38,681 nucleotides of DNA from JAVJUV01 sp047314965 (GCF_047314965.1 NZ_JBLBVK010000022.1:1-38681); one strand, 5' to 3'. Shown: positions 23,622 to 31,831, counted from the first letter of the stretch. Made by a program: numbers and translations. The notes: generated by a model not told the origin, from the sequence alone.

Positions 23622-24791
23622 TCAGAAGACGAAGTTATATGCAAGCCTCATTTCGGAGATAAACTGGCTGTTCCCCAGAAGGCTCCCGGCGTCAACTTTC
23701 GTGTCCGTGAAGTTGCCCTGAATTGTCAGGAAAGCGTTGTCGTTGAGATGGTAACCATACATCACGATCAGCCGCCTTACGGTAGAATCTCGAAGATAAA
23801 CCCCTGTTGTGGGCTGGATAGTCGGGAAATCCTCGTAGTCGAAGTTGAAACCGACGGCGTGCCGGTCGGTAATGGCATAGGACGACGAAAGCCGAATTCG
23901 GGTGCGGTCTTTCCCGTTCCATACCGGAGAGGAACCAAGCCCATAACCGGTCAGCCGCACGCCATATTCGAGAGGACCTTTGGAATACCCGATGATCAGG
24001 TCATAGCCATAATCATCAACATCGCGGCCATTTATATTCGTCGAATCCACGGCGTAGACCACCGCATTGAGACCAACGGTTGAGGTAAGCTTTTGCCCGA
24101 AGCTCAGGGCAACCCACTCGCCATTGGCGCTGGTTTGAAAATTATAGTGCTGATTATCGGTAACATAGCCGAAGCCCAGGAAGACCTCTTCGTTGCTGCC
24201 GCCCAGGTCTTCCGAGATGAAGTCCAGAACGCCGATCAGATCATATGCGGAAAACATGTCATTTCCGCCAAGATCACCGTGAACCCTTTGAAACGTGTCG
24301 TAAAGCCCGGTTTGCGCCACGGCGTAGGGATGCCCTCCGTTAATCCCCGCGCCCGGACCCAGGCTTGATGCGGCGCCGTTGGAAACAAAGCCATAGTACC
24401 CACCGGATCCGACGGTGACATTCAGACCGCCAAAAGATCCGGTGGGACTGTGCATGACATCGACATCCCATGTGGAATCGCCACCGTCGAGCGAACGGAT
24501 GCCCTCGACGTTGCCTGTCGCATTGACTTCACTCCAGAATGGATCGCCAATATTCGCGTATGCGTATTGCAGCCGAAGGGTTGATTGCAGCCTAAACCGT
24601 TCGAAACCCGCATTCGTACCACCGGGGAGCGTCGTGAACGCGGGACGGTTCTCATAGGCCAGGCTTCCAACCGCCGTGAAAGACAATCGGGCCGTATCAC
24701 CATCGCCAAGCGGATAAACGATTTCGGCACTCACCGGTGAAGATACGAACATAGCGGTGGCAAGGGCCGCAAACCTGCAATTGTAAAACAA
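23622..24791 (-). CDS. Predicted outer-membrane beta-barrel protein of unknown family
   Basis: 389 residues with a signal peptide ending near ...FVSSPVSA (residue ~22), then alternating hydrophobic/aromatic strands and a C-terminal Phe (MRLAYNFVF), the recognition signal for the BAM complex. Repeated strand motifs such as YGYDLIIGYSKGPLEYGVRL and MYGYHLNDNAFLTIQGNF fit a porin-like barrel of perhaps 16 strands. It uses a TTG start at 24791 with AGGA close by; an internal ATG would cut the signal peptide. The base composition is less GC-rich than that of the neighbours, hinting at later acquisition. No substrate can be assigned, and I do not recognise the family. Confidence 0.7.
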   Translation of the reverse strand: MFYNCRFAALATAMFVSSPVSAEIVYPLGDGDTARLSFTAVGSLAYENRPAFTTLPGGTNAGFERFRLQSTLRLQYAYANIGDPFWSEVNATGNVEGIRSLDGGDSTWDVDVMHSPTGSFGGLNVTVGSGGYYGFVSNGAASSLGPGAGINGGHPYAVAQTGLYDTFQRVHGDLGGNDMFSAYDLIGVLDFISEDLGGSNEEVFLGFGYVTDNQHYNFQTSANGEWVALSFGQKLTSTVGLNAVVYAVDSTNINGRDVDDYGYDLIIGYSKGPLEYGVRLTGYGLGSSPVWNGKDRTRIRLSSSYAITDRHAVGFNFDYEDFPTIQPTTGVYLRDSTVRRLIVMYGYHLNDNAFLTIQGNFTDTKVDAGSLLGNSQFISEMRLAYNFVF

Positions 24792-25035
24792 TATTCCTGC
24801 CTCTTCTCGACAATGGATTCATAGCATCAATGCCCCTGCGATCTTAAACAAAGGTGAAGAAATTAAGGCAGTTGACAGACATTAGGCAGGTCAGGCGCAG
24901 AATTTTTCCACTTTGGCAAACAAATCGTTCAGTCACGAAAATCCCACTACAATTTTACAACAGACGCGCGTAGCACCTGCCCCTCGCACGCGTCGAGATA
25001 CCCGGCGCCTTGGACAGCGCGAAGCCCGGCGAATC
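24792..25035. other. AT-richer intergenic stretch without a recognised gene
   Basis: This gap between the outer-membrane protein gene and ssrA holds no convincing reading frame with a ribosome site. It is noticeably AT-richer than its surroundings and should contain the promoter of the barrel protein, but I see no clear -35/-10 pair or operator. Confidence 0.5.
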
Positions 25036-25064
25036 TTGATCAAGCGCGCACCTTCACCTATATC
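25036..25064 (+). promoter_or_regulatory. Promoter of ssrA
   Basis: TTGATC (25036-25041), a 17-base spacer and TATATC (25059-25064) form a good sigma-70-type promoter, placing the transcription start near 25071, just ahead of the acceptor piece of the tmRNA. Confidence 0.6.
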
Positions 25065-25070
25065 TGGTCC

Positions 25071-25395
25071 GTTCCCTCGGGAACTATGGACATAAACGCG
25101 CTCGTAATAAGCGGATCGGACCCGGGGGCGGTACCCGGCGGCTCCACCAAAATCCTTCGTTTGGGGATCACGGGGCCGAAATAGGATCGACGGACGTCTA
25201 AAGGGGTTTTGCTTTGTCTCGGCTGGAAGCCACCGTTATCGGCGCACATAAGCTAGTTGCAAACGACAACAAAGCTCCGGTTGCCCTCGCTGCGTAAGCA
25301 GTGCGGAATACCGAAATCCAAGTCCTTGGGCTTAGCAGCTTAAGGCGGGGCCTGCCGGAGCCTGGCAACAGAATCCGGCACCTAAACATTCCCCC
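25071..25395 (+). ncRNA. ssrA: Permuted two-piece tmRNA (alphaproteobacterial ssrA)
   Basis: The 3' acceptor half comes first and ends in GGCGGCTCCACCA at 25149. After a 22-base intervening loop, the coding half begins at 25172 with GGGGCCG, which pairs fully with CGGCTCC of the acceptor stem, as expected for a circularly permuted tmRNA. The tag frame at 25259-25297 reads GCA AAC GAC ... GCG TAA, giving ANDNKAPVALAA, a normal ClpXP degron ending in ALAA. A GCCGGA/TCCGGC stem (25354-25379) closes the coding piece. The RNA rescues stalled ribosomes. Outer ends are approximate; processing removes the intervening loop. The adaptor gene sspB lies 2.4 kb downstream. Confidence 0.95.
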
Positions 25396-25429
25396 ACCTG
25401 AGTGCATTGAGGCCGGAGAAGGTCCGCCA

Positions 25430-25912
25430 TCAAGTCGCCTCGCGCGCGGCCTTGAACCGCCGGATACTCTCTTCCGGCCATTGTTCCGACATCCTGTAAT
25501 ACCCCTCGCACACCGGCACCCCGACGGGCAGTTCCACCCAGGGCAGCTTGGATGCGGTGAAAATATGGATATCCGGCGGGCACAGGGCCGGCTCTTCCAG
25601 AGCTCCTACACGGACGAAGGCAACGGCGTCACCCATCCCGGCATAAGTGCTCCAAAGCGCAGTGCCGCAACCGGGGCACCGGGTGATCTTCTGCCCTTTC
25701 CCGCTCGGCGACGGAACGGTTGCGGACTTCGGCTCTCCCGCGGTCACCACCACGTTGCCCGCCTCGATCAGTGCATTGATGGCGAATGCCGAACCCGTCT
25801 GGCGCTGGCACCATGAGCAATGACAGCAATGGACGAACATCGGCGCGGCGCAAAGTTCGAACGATACGTCTCCGCAGGTGCAGCGTCCCTTCAGCGTCGA
25901 AACCTCGATCAC
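25430..25912 (-). CDS. GFA-family zinc protein
   Basis: A 160-residue protein of the GFA (glutathione-dependent formaldehyde-activating enzyme) fold. Zinc ligands are visible: Cys11 and Cys13 (GRCTCGDV), Cys30, Cys32 and Cys35 (CHCSWC), and Cys79 and Cys82 (RCPGCGTALW). The family was named after Gfa, said to join formaldehyde and glutathione, but most members, including stand-alone ones like this, have no proven reaction. There is no adhC/fghA neighbour to support a formaldehyde role. It is convergent with ssrA and divergent from the ABM gene. Confidence 0.88.
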   Translation of the reverse strand: MIEVSTLKGRCTCGDVSFELCAAPMFVHCCHCSWCQRQTGSAFAINALIEAGNVVVTAGEPKSATVPSPSGKGQKITRCPGCGTALWSTYAGMGDAVAFVRVGALEEPALCPPDIHIFTASKLPWVELPVGVPVCEGYYRMSEQWPEESIRRFKAAREAT

Positions 25913-26021
25913 GTCAGACCCTCCTCTTTCCCCCTAACCTAATCCGGCAGACCACCACCCGTAACCCGCTTGCGTCGCCCCGCGATTTCCCATCCTCTGA
26001 GCCAAAAAAGGGGAACCGCAA

Positions 26022-26366
26022 ATGATAGCCGTCATCTTCGAAGTTACACCCAAAGAGGGAATGACCGACCCTTATCTCGACATGGCCGCCGAAATGCGCC
26101 CTCTCGCGGAATCGATCGACGGTTTCATATCGGTCGAGCGATTCCAGTCTCTGACGACACCGGGGAAACTTCTCTCCCTGTCCTTCTGGCGCGACGAAGC
26201 GGCCCTCGAGTCCTGGCGCACCCTGGCCCAGCACCGAAGCGCGCAAAGAGTTGGCCGCAGTCGAATGTTCGACGATTATCGGCTTCGTGTCGCCGCGATC
26301 ATCCGCGACTACGGGATGAACGAAAGAGACGAGGCCCCCGCGGACAGCCGTGAAATTCACGGCTAA
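26022..26366 (+). CDS. Antibiotic biosynthesis monooxygenase (ABM) fold protein
   Basis: A 114-residue dimeric alpha/beta-barrel protein. Strand IAVIFEVTPKEGM, helix PYLDMAAEMRPLAESIDGF, then SVERFQS and LLSLSFWRDEAALESWRTL are the ABM pattern. Most such small proteins are of unknown function; some are heme- or quinone-processing oxygenases. SD sequence AGGGGAA lies 6 bases upstream of the ATG. It is followed 66 bases later by chrA in the same direction, so the two may be co-transcribed. Confidence 0.85.
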   Translation: MIAVIFEVTPKEGMTDPYLDMAAEMRPLAESIDGFISVERFQSLTTPGKLLSLSFWRDEAALESWRTLAQHRSAQRVGRSRMFDDYRLRVAAIIRDYGMNERDEAPADSREIHG

Positions 26367-26432
26367 CCCAGCAAGAACGCAGACACCCACAAATGGCCAC
26401 TCGGGCGACTTGTCGCAAAAGGAACAGAGCCG

Positions 26433-27683
26433 ATGATCGCCCCAACCCTTGGTGACATGTTCCGCAGCTTCGGTCGCATCGGCATCCTCTCCTTTGGCGG
26501 ACCGGCCGCCCAGATCGCCCTGATGCACAAGGTTCTGGTCGAGGAAAAAGGCTGGCTCGACGAACGGACCTTTCTCAACGCACTCTCTTTCACCATGCTC
26601 CTTCCCGGCCCCGAGGCGATGCAACTCGCCACCTTCGCGGGATGGAAACTGCGCGGCACCTCCGGCGGCCTGCTGGCAGGGCTGCTCTTCGTCCTGCCCG
26701 GAGCGGCGGTCATCGCTCTTCTTGCGACGATCTACGCCTTGTTCGGTGACGTGCCACTGGTCGCCACTCTCTTCATCGGCATCAAGGCGGTGATCGTGGT
26801 CATCGTTCTCGAAGCGCTTCTCCGGGTCGCCCGCAAGGCCCTGAGTTCGCCGTTCTACTGGGCCATCGCCGGCCTGTCCTTCGCGGCGATCTTCGATCTC
26901 CACCTGCCCTTCCCACTGATCATCGCCGCCGCCGCTGCCCTCGGGTATCTCGCAGCACGGTCCGGCCCCCCGGCTCCGCCCGCGCCACGGGTCGAAGGGA
27001 CGCTCCGGACGATCGCCATCTGGCTGTCGCTTTGGATCGCGCCGATCCTGGCTCTCTGGGCATCGGGCGCAACCTTCCTGACGGATCTCGCGCTGTTTTT
27101 CTCACGTCTCGCTGTTGTCACCTTCGGTGGCGCCTACGCGGTGCTGGCCTACATGACCCAGGAGGTCGTCATGACGAAAAACTGGCTGACCACGGCGCAG
27201 ATGATCGACGGTCTCGGGCTGGCAGAAACCACTCCCGGCCCCCTGATCCTCGTCACCGAATTCGTGGGCTTCATCGCCGGTTATGCCGCCGGTGGAATGG
27301 CACTTGCCTTCGCCGCCGCGCTTGTGACGCTCTGGGTCACGTTCGTTCCATGCTTCCTGTGGATCTTCGCCGGCGCCCCATACATCGAGCGGCTCACCCA
27401 CATGCCCCGGCTTTCCGCGGCATTGAAGGCAATCACCGCCGCGGTCGTCGGCGTCATCCTCAACCTGTCCCTATGGTTCTCCGCGCACGTTTTCTTCGGA
27501 AACTTGGGCGAGTTTCGTATGGGCCCGGTTCAGCTGATTGCGCCGGAACTTTCCTCGCTCCAGATCCTCCCCTCCGTCATTGCACTCGGCGCACTCGTGC
27601 TGATGACGATCGGAAAGCAATCGCTGGAACGAACTCTGGCATTCGGCGCCACCGCTGCGCTGGTTTCAAGCTGGATTCCGTGA
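26433..27683 (+). CDS. chrA: Chromate efflux transporter, CHR family
   Basis: 416 residues with two homologous CHR domains, typical of the long-chain form, and about ten membrane helices. The first domain has the signature SFGGPAAQIALMHKVLVEEK and LLPGPEAMQLATFAGWKLRG. The second carries VTFGGAYAVLAYMTQEVVM and GLAETTPGPLILVTEFVGFI. The family exports chromate by proton-linked antiport, though many environmental members have not been tested and could move sulfate-like anions. No chrB regulator is nearby. Confidence 0.92.
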   Translation: MIAPTLGDMFRSFGRIGILSFGGPAAQIALMHKVLVEEKGWLDERTFLNALSFTMLLPGPEAMQLATFAGWKLRGTSGGLLAGLLFVLPGAAVIALLATIYALFGDVPLVATLFIGIKAVIVVIVLEALLRVARKALSSPFYWAIAGLSFAAIFDLHLPFPLIIAAAAALGYLAARSGPPAPPAPRVEGTLRTIAIWLSLWIAPILALWASGATFLTDLALFFSRLAVVTFGGAYAVLAYMTQEVVMTKNWLTTAQMIDGLGLAETTPGPLILVTEFVGFIAGYAAGGMALAFAAALVTLWVTFVPCFLWIFAGAPYIERLTHMPRLSAALKAITAAVVGVILNLSLWFSAHVFFGNLGEFRMGPVQLIAPELSSLQILPSVIALGALVLMTIGKQSLERTLAFGATAALVSSWIP

Positions 27684-27760
27684 GTTTCACAAACCTCCAG
27701 CAGTCACCTTCCCTTCACCATCGAATCTTATATGGTGTGAGCATCCACGACGGAGATGGG

Positions 27761-28231
27761 ATGACTCGCAGCATCGATTACGGCACCCTGATGCACCGCG
27801 CCATGCGTGGCCTCATCCAGGAGGTCCTCGCGGACGTGGCCAAGCATGGACTGCCCGGGCAGCATCATTTCTTCATCACCTTCGACACGATGCACCCGGA
27901 TGTCGAAATGGCCGACTGGTTGTCGGATCGCTATCCCGAAGAGATGACCGTGGTGATGCAGCACTGGTTCGACAATCTCGACGTCACCGACGACGGGTTC
28001 TCCGTCACCCTCAACTTCGGCGACAACCCTGAACCGCTCTATATCCCGTACGATTCCATCCGCACGTTCGTCGACCCTTCGGTCGAGTTCGGGCTTCGTT
28101 TCGAAACTCAGGAAGACGACGACAGGGGCGACGACGGAGTTGAACCAACCCCCGTCGAGACCACGGAAACGGAGTCCGCGCCAAAAAGCGGTGACGCTGA
28201 AATCGTCAGTCTCGACAAGTTCCGAAAATAG
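27761..28231 (+). CDS. sspB: SspB-type ClpXP adaptor (alphaproteobacterial)
   Basis: A 156-residue adaptor that binds the ssrA tag and tethers tagged proteins to ClpX. Residues ~1-120 form the SspB fold (HGLPGQHHFFITFDTMHPDV, YPEEMTVVMQHWFDNLDV, YIPYDSIRTFVDPSVEFGL). An acidic linker (~122-145) leads to the C-terminal ClpX-binding tail EIVSLDKFRK. The ATG at 27761 has GGAG 7 bases upstream; the longer open frame in this phase runs back through chrA and is a shadow. Its natural RNA partner, ssrA, is encoded 2.4 kb upstream. Confidence 0.94.
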   Translation: MTRSIDYGTLMHRAMRGLIQEVLADVAKHGLPGQHHFFITFDTMHPDVEMADWLSDRYPEEMTVVMQHWFDNLDVTDDGFSVTLNFGDNPEPLYIPYDSIRTFVDPSVEFGLRFETQEDDDRGDDGVEPTPVETTETESAPKSGDAEIVSLDKFRK

Positions 28232-28237
28232 CGGTCC

Positions 28238-28681
28238 CTAGGGGGTCACGAAACGATCGTGACAGGCCTCGCAGTAGCTCTGAACGCGTTCGCTCAGGTC
28301 AGTGGCGTCCTGAAGCGTCGCGAGACCTGTGCTGGCTTCGTCAGCCATATCCGCAAGTCCGATCGAGATACGGCTGAAATCCTCGAAATACTCCCAGATT
28401 TCCGCCGACGCCCGTGAGTGGTGGTCTGTCTTTTCATCCTTGAAGAGCAAGGGAACCTGTCGCGCCAACTCGCCGATTTCAGCGACCACCGTCCGGGCGA
28501 CGCCAGGGTCGTAGGACGCTTCGCTCGCCACAACGACATCAAGCTTACCTGCCTGCTCTCCAAGCATTTTCATCACGTAAATACGGGCCCTGACCTGCGG
28601 GTCGGTGGCTACGTCATTTGCCATGACCGAAAACGCAGCTAGTACGGCGCAAACGCCGGCAAACATCCCCAAATATCTCAT
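28238..28681 (-). CDS. Class II cytochrome c (c'/c556-like), periplasmic
   Basis: A 147-residue secreted protein with an N-terminal signal peptide (MRYLGMFAGVCAVLAAFSVM, cleaved after AFSVMA) and a C-terminal heme motif CEACH (137-141), the position characteristic of the four-helix cytochromes c' and c556. Met37 in YVMKMLGEQ could be the second axial ligand, as in c556. Its partner is unknown. It lies 73 bases after the DUF815 gene and ends 6 bases from convergent sspB. A TTG at 28696 is an alternative start lacking a ribosome site. Confidence 0.85.
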   Translation of the reverse strand: MRYLGMFAGVCAVLAAFSVMANDVATDPQVRARIYVMKMLGEQAGKLDVVVASEASYDPGVARTVVAEIGELARQVPLLFKDEKTDHHSRASAEIWEYFEDFSRISIGLADMADEASTGLATLQDATDLSERVQSYCEACHDRFVTP

Positions 28682-28754
28682 TTTCCATCGCTTCAAGGAG
28701 TCTGGTGCGGCTACCCCGGCGGAACCTCCGCCAACGCGCCAGTCTAGTCACAAG

Positions 28755-29588
28755 TTAAAGGCGCACACCCTTACGGCCAGCAAGATCGGTGAAAAACTGC
28801 CATGCAACCCGGCCCGACCGGGCACCCCGTGTGGCCTGCCATTCGATGGCTTCGGCCCGCAGAGTATCATCATCGATATCGACGCCGTGAACGTCGCAAT
28901 ACCCGCGTATCATGGACAGGTACTCGTCCTGAGTACACGGATGGAAGCCCAGCCACAATCCGAACCTGTCACTCAGCGAGACCTTCTCCTCGACCGCTTC
29001 CGAGGGGTTGATCGCACTGGAACGTTCGTTTTCGATCATGTCCCGCGGCATCAGATGGCGACGGTTGGAGGTCGCGTAAAAGAGGACATTGTCCGGACGC
29101 CCCTCGATCCCGCCGTCCAGAACCGCCTTGAGACTCTTGTAGTGCTGGTCGTCATGGCTGAACGACAGGTCATCGCAGAAGAGAATGAAACGCGCGTCGC
29201 TCGCGCGCAGGATATTGAGCAGACGTCCCACCGACGGCAGGTCCTCGCGCTGGATCTCGACGATCTTGCAGTCAAGACCTTCGGCCCGAACCGCCGCATG
29301 CGCCGCCTTGACCAGCGACGACTTTCCCATGCCCCGCGCTCCCCAGAGAAGCGCGTTGTTGGCCGGCAGCCCCCTTGCGAACTGGCGCGTGTTCTCCAGA
29401 AGCGTGTCGCGCGACCGGTCGATCCCGACCAACAGGCCGATCTCCACCCGATTCACCTTGGCAACCGGATCAAGGCGGTCGGGGGAAACATGCCAGACGA
29501 AAGCGTCCGCCTGTCCGAAATCAGGGGCCTCGAGAGGCGCTGGAGACATCCGTTCCAGCGCAGCCGCTATACGCTTTTTCGCCTTCAT
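28755..29588 (-). CDS. DUF815-family AAA-type ATPase
   Basis: A 277-residue cytoplasmic ATPase with Walker A GARGMGKSS (83-91), Walker B FILFCDDLSF (~134-143) and the arginine-bearing YATSNRRHLMPRDMIENE segment. DUF815 proteins resemble the AAA+ DnaA/DnaC-type loaders, but their role is unknown. The start codon directly abuts the tatC stop (29588), so it is co-transcribed with tatABC. This linkage recurs in Rhodobacteraceae to my knowledge, but a functional link to Tat export is not established. Confidence 0.9.
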   Translation of the reverse strand: MKAKKRIAAALERMSPAPLEAPDFGQADAFVWHVSPDRLDPVAKVNRVEIGLLVGIDRSRDTLLENTRQFARGLPANNALLWGARGMGKSSLVKAAHAAVRAEGLDCKIVEIQREDLPSVGRLLNILRASDARFILFCDDLSFSHDDQHYKSLKAVLDGGIEGRPDNVLFYATSNRRHLMPRDMIENERSSAINPSEAVEEKVSLSDRFGLWLGFHPCTQDEYLSMIRGYCDVHGVDIDDDTLRAEAIEWQATRGARSGRVAWQFFTDLAGRKGVRL

Positions 29589-30544
29589 CAGGCCTTCGCG
29601 TCCTTCTCGCCATCCTCGTCATCCTCTTCGAACTCCGAGTACAGATCCTCATCCTCGCCAAGGATGCCTTCCTCGCGCAGCTTCTGAACCCGCTTCTTCT
29701 CAACTCGCTTCACCAGCTGGATCGAGATTTCGTAAAGCCCGTAGACTGCCGTGAAGAGAATAAGTTGCGTCACCACATCCGGCGGCGTCACCAGTGCGGC
29801 CAGCACCAGAATGCCCACGATCGCGTATTTGCGCACATCGGCCAAGCCGCGCGCAGAAACAAGCCCGGCCTTCCCCATCAGCGTCAGCAAGACGGGAAGC
29901 TGAAAGCAAAGCCCGAAGGCGATGATGAACGTCAGCGAGATGCTCAGCGACTCGTTCACCTTGCCGAAGAACGTGATCTTCAGCCCCTCGCTGGTCTCCG
30001 GCACAACCGCGGCGCTGTCAGGCAGGTCTTCGGCAGCTCCGGACAAGAGGTTCGCGAAGATGGAACTGACATCCGCGAAACCCAGGAAGAACGACATCGC
30101 CAGAGGTGTCACCACGAAATGGGCGAATGAGGCGCCCAGCAGGAACATCAGGGGCGATGCGACCAGAAACGGCAGAAAGGCGTTTTTCTCGGAGCGGTAG
30201 AGGCCCGGCGCCACGAAACGCCACAACTGATAGCCGATCACCGGGAACGACAAGGCAAACCCGAAGACCATTGAAATCCGGAAGAGCGTGAACAGGTATT
30301 CCTGCGGGCTCGTGTACTGTAGAGTCGGCGACGGATCGCCCAAGGCGCGCAACGACTGCTCGATCGGGCGCAGCAAGAACTCAAGCACATGCTCGGCAAT
30401 GAAATCGCCCTGGATCGGAATGAAGAACACGCTGATCCCGATCAAGAGCGCGATGACCGAGCGGATCAACCGGGTACGCAATTCGGCCAGATGCTCGATC
30501 AGCGGCGCTGAGCTGTCCTCGATCTCATCGTCCGTCGGACTCAT
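29588..30544 (-). CDS. tatC: Sec-independent protein translocase TatC
   Basis: A 318-residue polytopic subunit with six membrane helices that recognises twin-arginine signal peptides. Signature text: PLIEHLAELRTRLIRSVIAL at the N-terminus, FRISMVFGFALSFPVIGYQLWRFVAPGL, the later FGLCFQLPVLLTLMGKAGLV and VLAALVTPPDVVTQ. It has an unusually long acidic C-terminal tail (EDEDLYSEFEEDDEDGEKDA). The ATG overlaps the tatB stop by four bases. Confidence 0.97.
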   Translation of the reverse strand: MSPTDDEIEDSSAPLIEHLAELRTRLIRSVIALLIGISVFFIPIQGDFIAEHVLEFLLRPIEQSLRALGDPSPTLQYTSPQEYLFTLFRISMVFGFALSFPVIGYQLWRFVAPGLYRSEKNAFLPFLVASPLMFLLGASFAHFVVTPLAMSFFLGFADVSSIFANLLSGAAEDLPDSAAVVPETSEGLKITFFGKVNESLSISLTFIIAFGLCFQLPVLLTLMGKAGLVSARGLADVRKYAIVGILVLAALVTPPDVVTQLILFTAVYGLYEISIQLVKRVEKKRVQKLREEGILGEDEDLYSEFEEDDEDGEKDAKA

Positions 30545-31014
30545 GTCGGCTCACCCGATTTCGGCGCAGGCGCCTCTGAAGGCGTCTCTCCTGGCGTGGC
30601 AGCTTCTGCGGCGGCTGTCTTTTCTTTGTCCAGCCGTTCCTGGGCCTTCTTGGCTGTATACTCCTGGATCTTCTTCGCCTGTTCGGCGCGCTCTTCCGAC
30701 AGCTTGGCTGTCTCGGGCCCGATGTCCTTAGCCTTCTCGGAAGGCTTCGTCGGATCCCAGCCTTTGGCGGCATCCTTGACAGCGTCCAACCCCATCTCCT
30801 TGGCGGAGGTCATCTTTTTCAGATTGGCCGCGGTCTCCTTAACCCCGGCCTCATCGGCGGCATCTTCCATCGCGCGCTGAAAGTCGCGCGCCATGCGCCT
30901 CAGCTTGGCAGTGAACTTGCCAAACTGCCGGAACATGCCCGGAAGGTCTTTCGGTCCGACGACGATCAACGCCACGATCCCGATGACCAGAAGTTCGCTC
31001 CAGCCAAAGTCCAT
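30541..31014 (-). CDS. tatB: Sec-independent protein translocase TatB
   Basis: 157 residues. One N-terminal membrane helix (DFGWSELLVIGIVALIVVGP) is followed by the TatB hallmark DLPGMFRQFGKFTAKLRRMA and an amphipathic helix, then a long charged Ala/Lys/Glu-rich tail with little sequence constraint. Together with TatC it forms the receptor for twin-arginine substrates. It lies 19 bases after tatA and overlaps tatC by four bases. Confidence 0.95.
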   Translation of the reverse strand: MDFGWSELLVIGIVALIVVGPKDLPGMFRQFGKFTAKLRRMARDFQRAMEDAADEAGVKETAANLKKMTSAKEMGLDAVKDAAKGWDPTKPSEKAKDIGPETAKLSEERAEQAKKIQEYTAKKAQERLDKEKTAAAEAATPGETPSEAPAPKSGEPT

Positions 31015-31033
31015 GTTTTACCTGAACAGGCCC

Positions 31034-31258
31034 TCAGGCCTTGTCCTTGTCCTTGTCCTCTGACGGCGTCACGTCCTTCGCAACGGCCGAAGCTTCGTCC
31101 TCGATCTCTTTCTTGCCCTCGTCGACACCCTTCTTGAAGGCGGTGATGCCCTTGCCAACCTCGCCCATCAGCGACGAGATCTTGCCGCGCCCGAAAAGGA
31201 CCAGCACGACGATGGCGATCAGAAGAAGGCCGGGAAGGCCGATTTGTCCAAGTCCCAT
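31034..31258 (-). CDS. tatA: Sec-independent protein translocase TatA
   Basis: 74 residues: a short N-terminal membrane helix (GLPGLLLIAIVVLVLFGRGK), the FGRGKISSLMGEVGKGITAF hinge and amphipathic helix, and a charged tail. TatA oligomers form the translocation path. The last codons include four tandem copies of a TTGTCC-like hexamer (plus strand, ~31037-31059) encoding Asp-Lys repeats, which could slip in copy number. The ribosome site CGGAGAG lies 6 bases upstream of the ATG. First gene of tatABC-DUF815. Confidence 0.96.
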   Translation of the reverse strand: MGLGQIGLPGLLLIAIVVLVLFGRGKISSLMGEVGKGITAFKKGVDEGKKEIEDEASAVAKDVTPSEDKDKDKA

Positions 31259-31380
31259 GAGAGTCTCTCCGTGAAATCCGACCTGCTATGTAGGCACTTC
31301 CCCCGCAATAGAAAAGCACCAATTCCGAAAGACTTGAGGGGCATATTGAGAAACAAGGGCAATTTTCGCATGCGCAAAAT

Positions 31381-31404
31381 CAACTGACAGGTTAATGTCA
31401 GTTG
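31381..31404. promoter_or_regulatory. Perfect inverted repeat, likely operator of the YafY-type regulator
   Basis: CAACTGACA-GGTTAA-TGTCAGTTG is a 9-bp perfect inverted repeat with a 6-base centre, 49 bases before the exported ABM-like gene and 427 bases before the regulator gene in the same operon. Deor/YafY-type regulators often bind such repeats. An AT-rich TTAATG inside it could be the -10 element, so binding would block transcription. Autoregulation is inferred. Confidence 0.6.
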
Positions 31405-31452
31405 GGGTCATTTATGACGAGGTCACCAGAAGCCCGAATCACGGAGATACCC

Positions 31453-31827
31453 ATGAAACTGCTGACCGCATTTGTCGCCGCCCTCGCCTTCGCCGCACCC
31501 GACGCCGCCCGTGCCTCCGGCACCGCCACCCCGGTCCTCGAGATCGTCACCTTCCGCCTCATGCCCGGCACCGATTCCGCCGCCTTCCTCGACGCCGCGC
31601 GCGGGACCGAGGCGGCACTGCGCGACCGGGGCGCGCTCACCCGGCGCTTCCTGACTGTTGATGCCGACGGCCTCTGGACGGACGTGGTCGAATGGACATC
31701 TCACGACGCCGCGCTCGCTGCCGCCGAGGCGGTCATGTCCGAACCGTCCTTCCACCCTTTCATGATGATGATCGATCCCGACAGCGTCGCCATGCGCCAC
31801 GCATCCATTCTCTGGCGGATGGAGTGA
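31453..31827 (+). CDS. Exported small protein with ABM/NIPSNAP-like fold
   Basis: A 124-residue protein with a signal peptide (MKLLTAFVAALAFAAPDAAR, cleavage near ARA-SG). The mature part (VLEIVTFRLMPGTDSAAFLD ... RRFLTVDADGLWTDVVEWTS ... FMMMIDPDSVAMRHASILW) has the strand-helix-strand order of dimeric alpha/beta-barrel proteins. No catalytic residue is evident and I cannot assign a function. GGAG lies about 7 bases upstream of the ATG. It is 4 bases ahead of the YafY regulator gene, so the two form an operon behind the inverted repeat. Confidence 0.75.
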   Translation: MKLLTAFVAALAFAAPDAARASGTATPVLEIVTFRLMPGTDSAAFLDAARGTEAALRDRGALTRRFLTVDADGLWTDVVEWTSHDAALAAAEAVMSEPSFHPFMMMIDPDSVAMRHASILWRME

Positions 31828-31831
31828 CGCC

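Noticed and set aside
25036..25045. TTGATCAAG as an FNR half-site palindrome at the ssrA promoter
   Set aside because: The FNR consensus needs a four-base spacer between TTGAT and ATCAA; here the halves overlap. It is better read as a -35 element.
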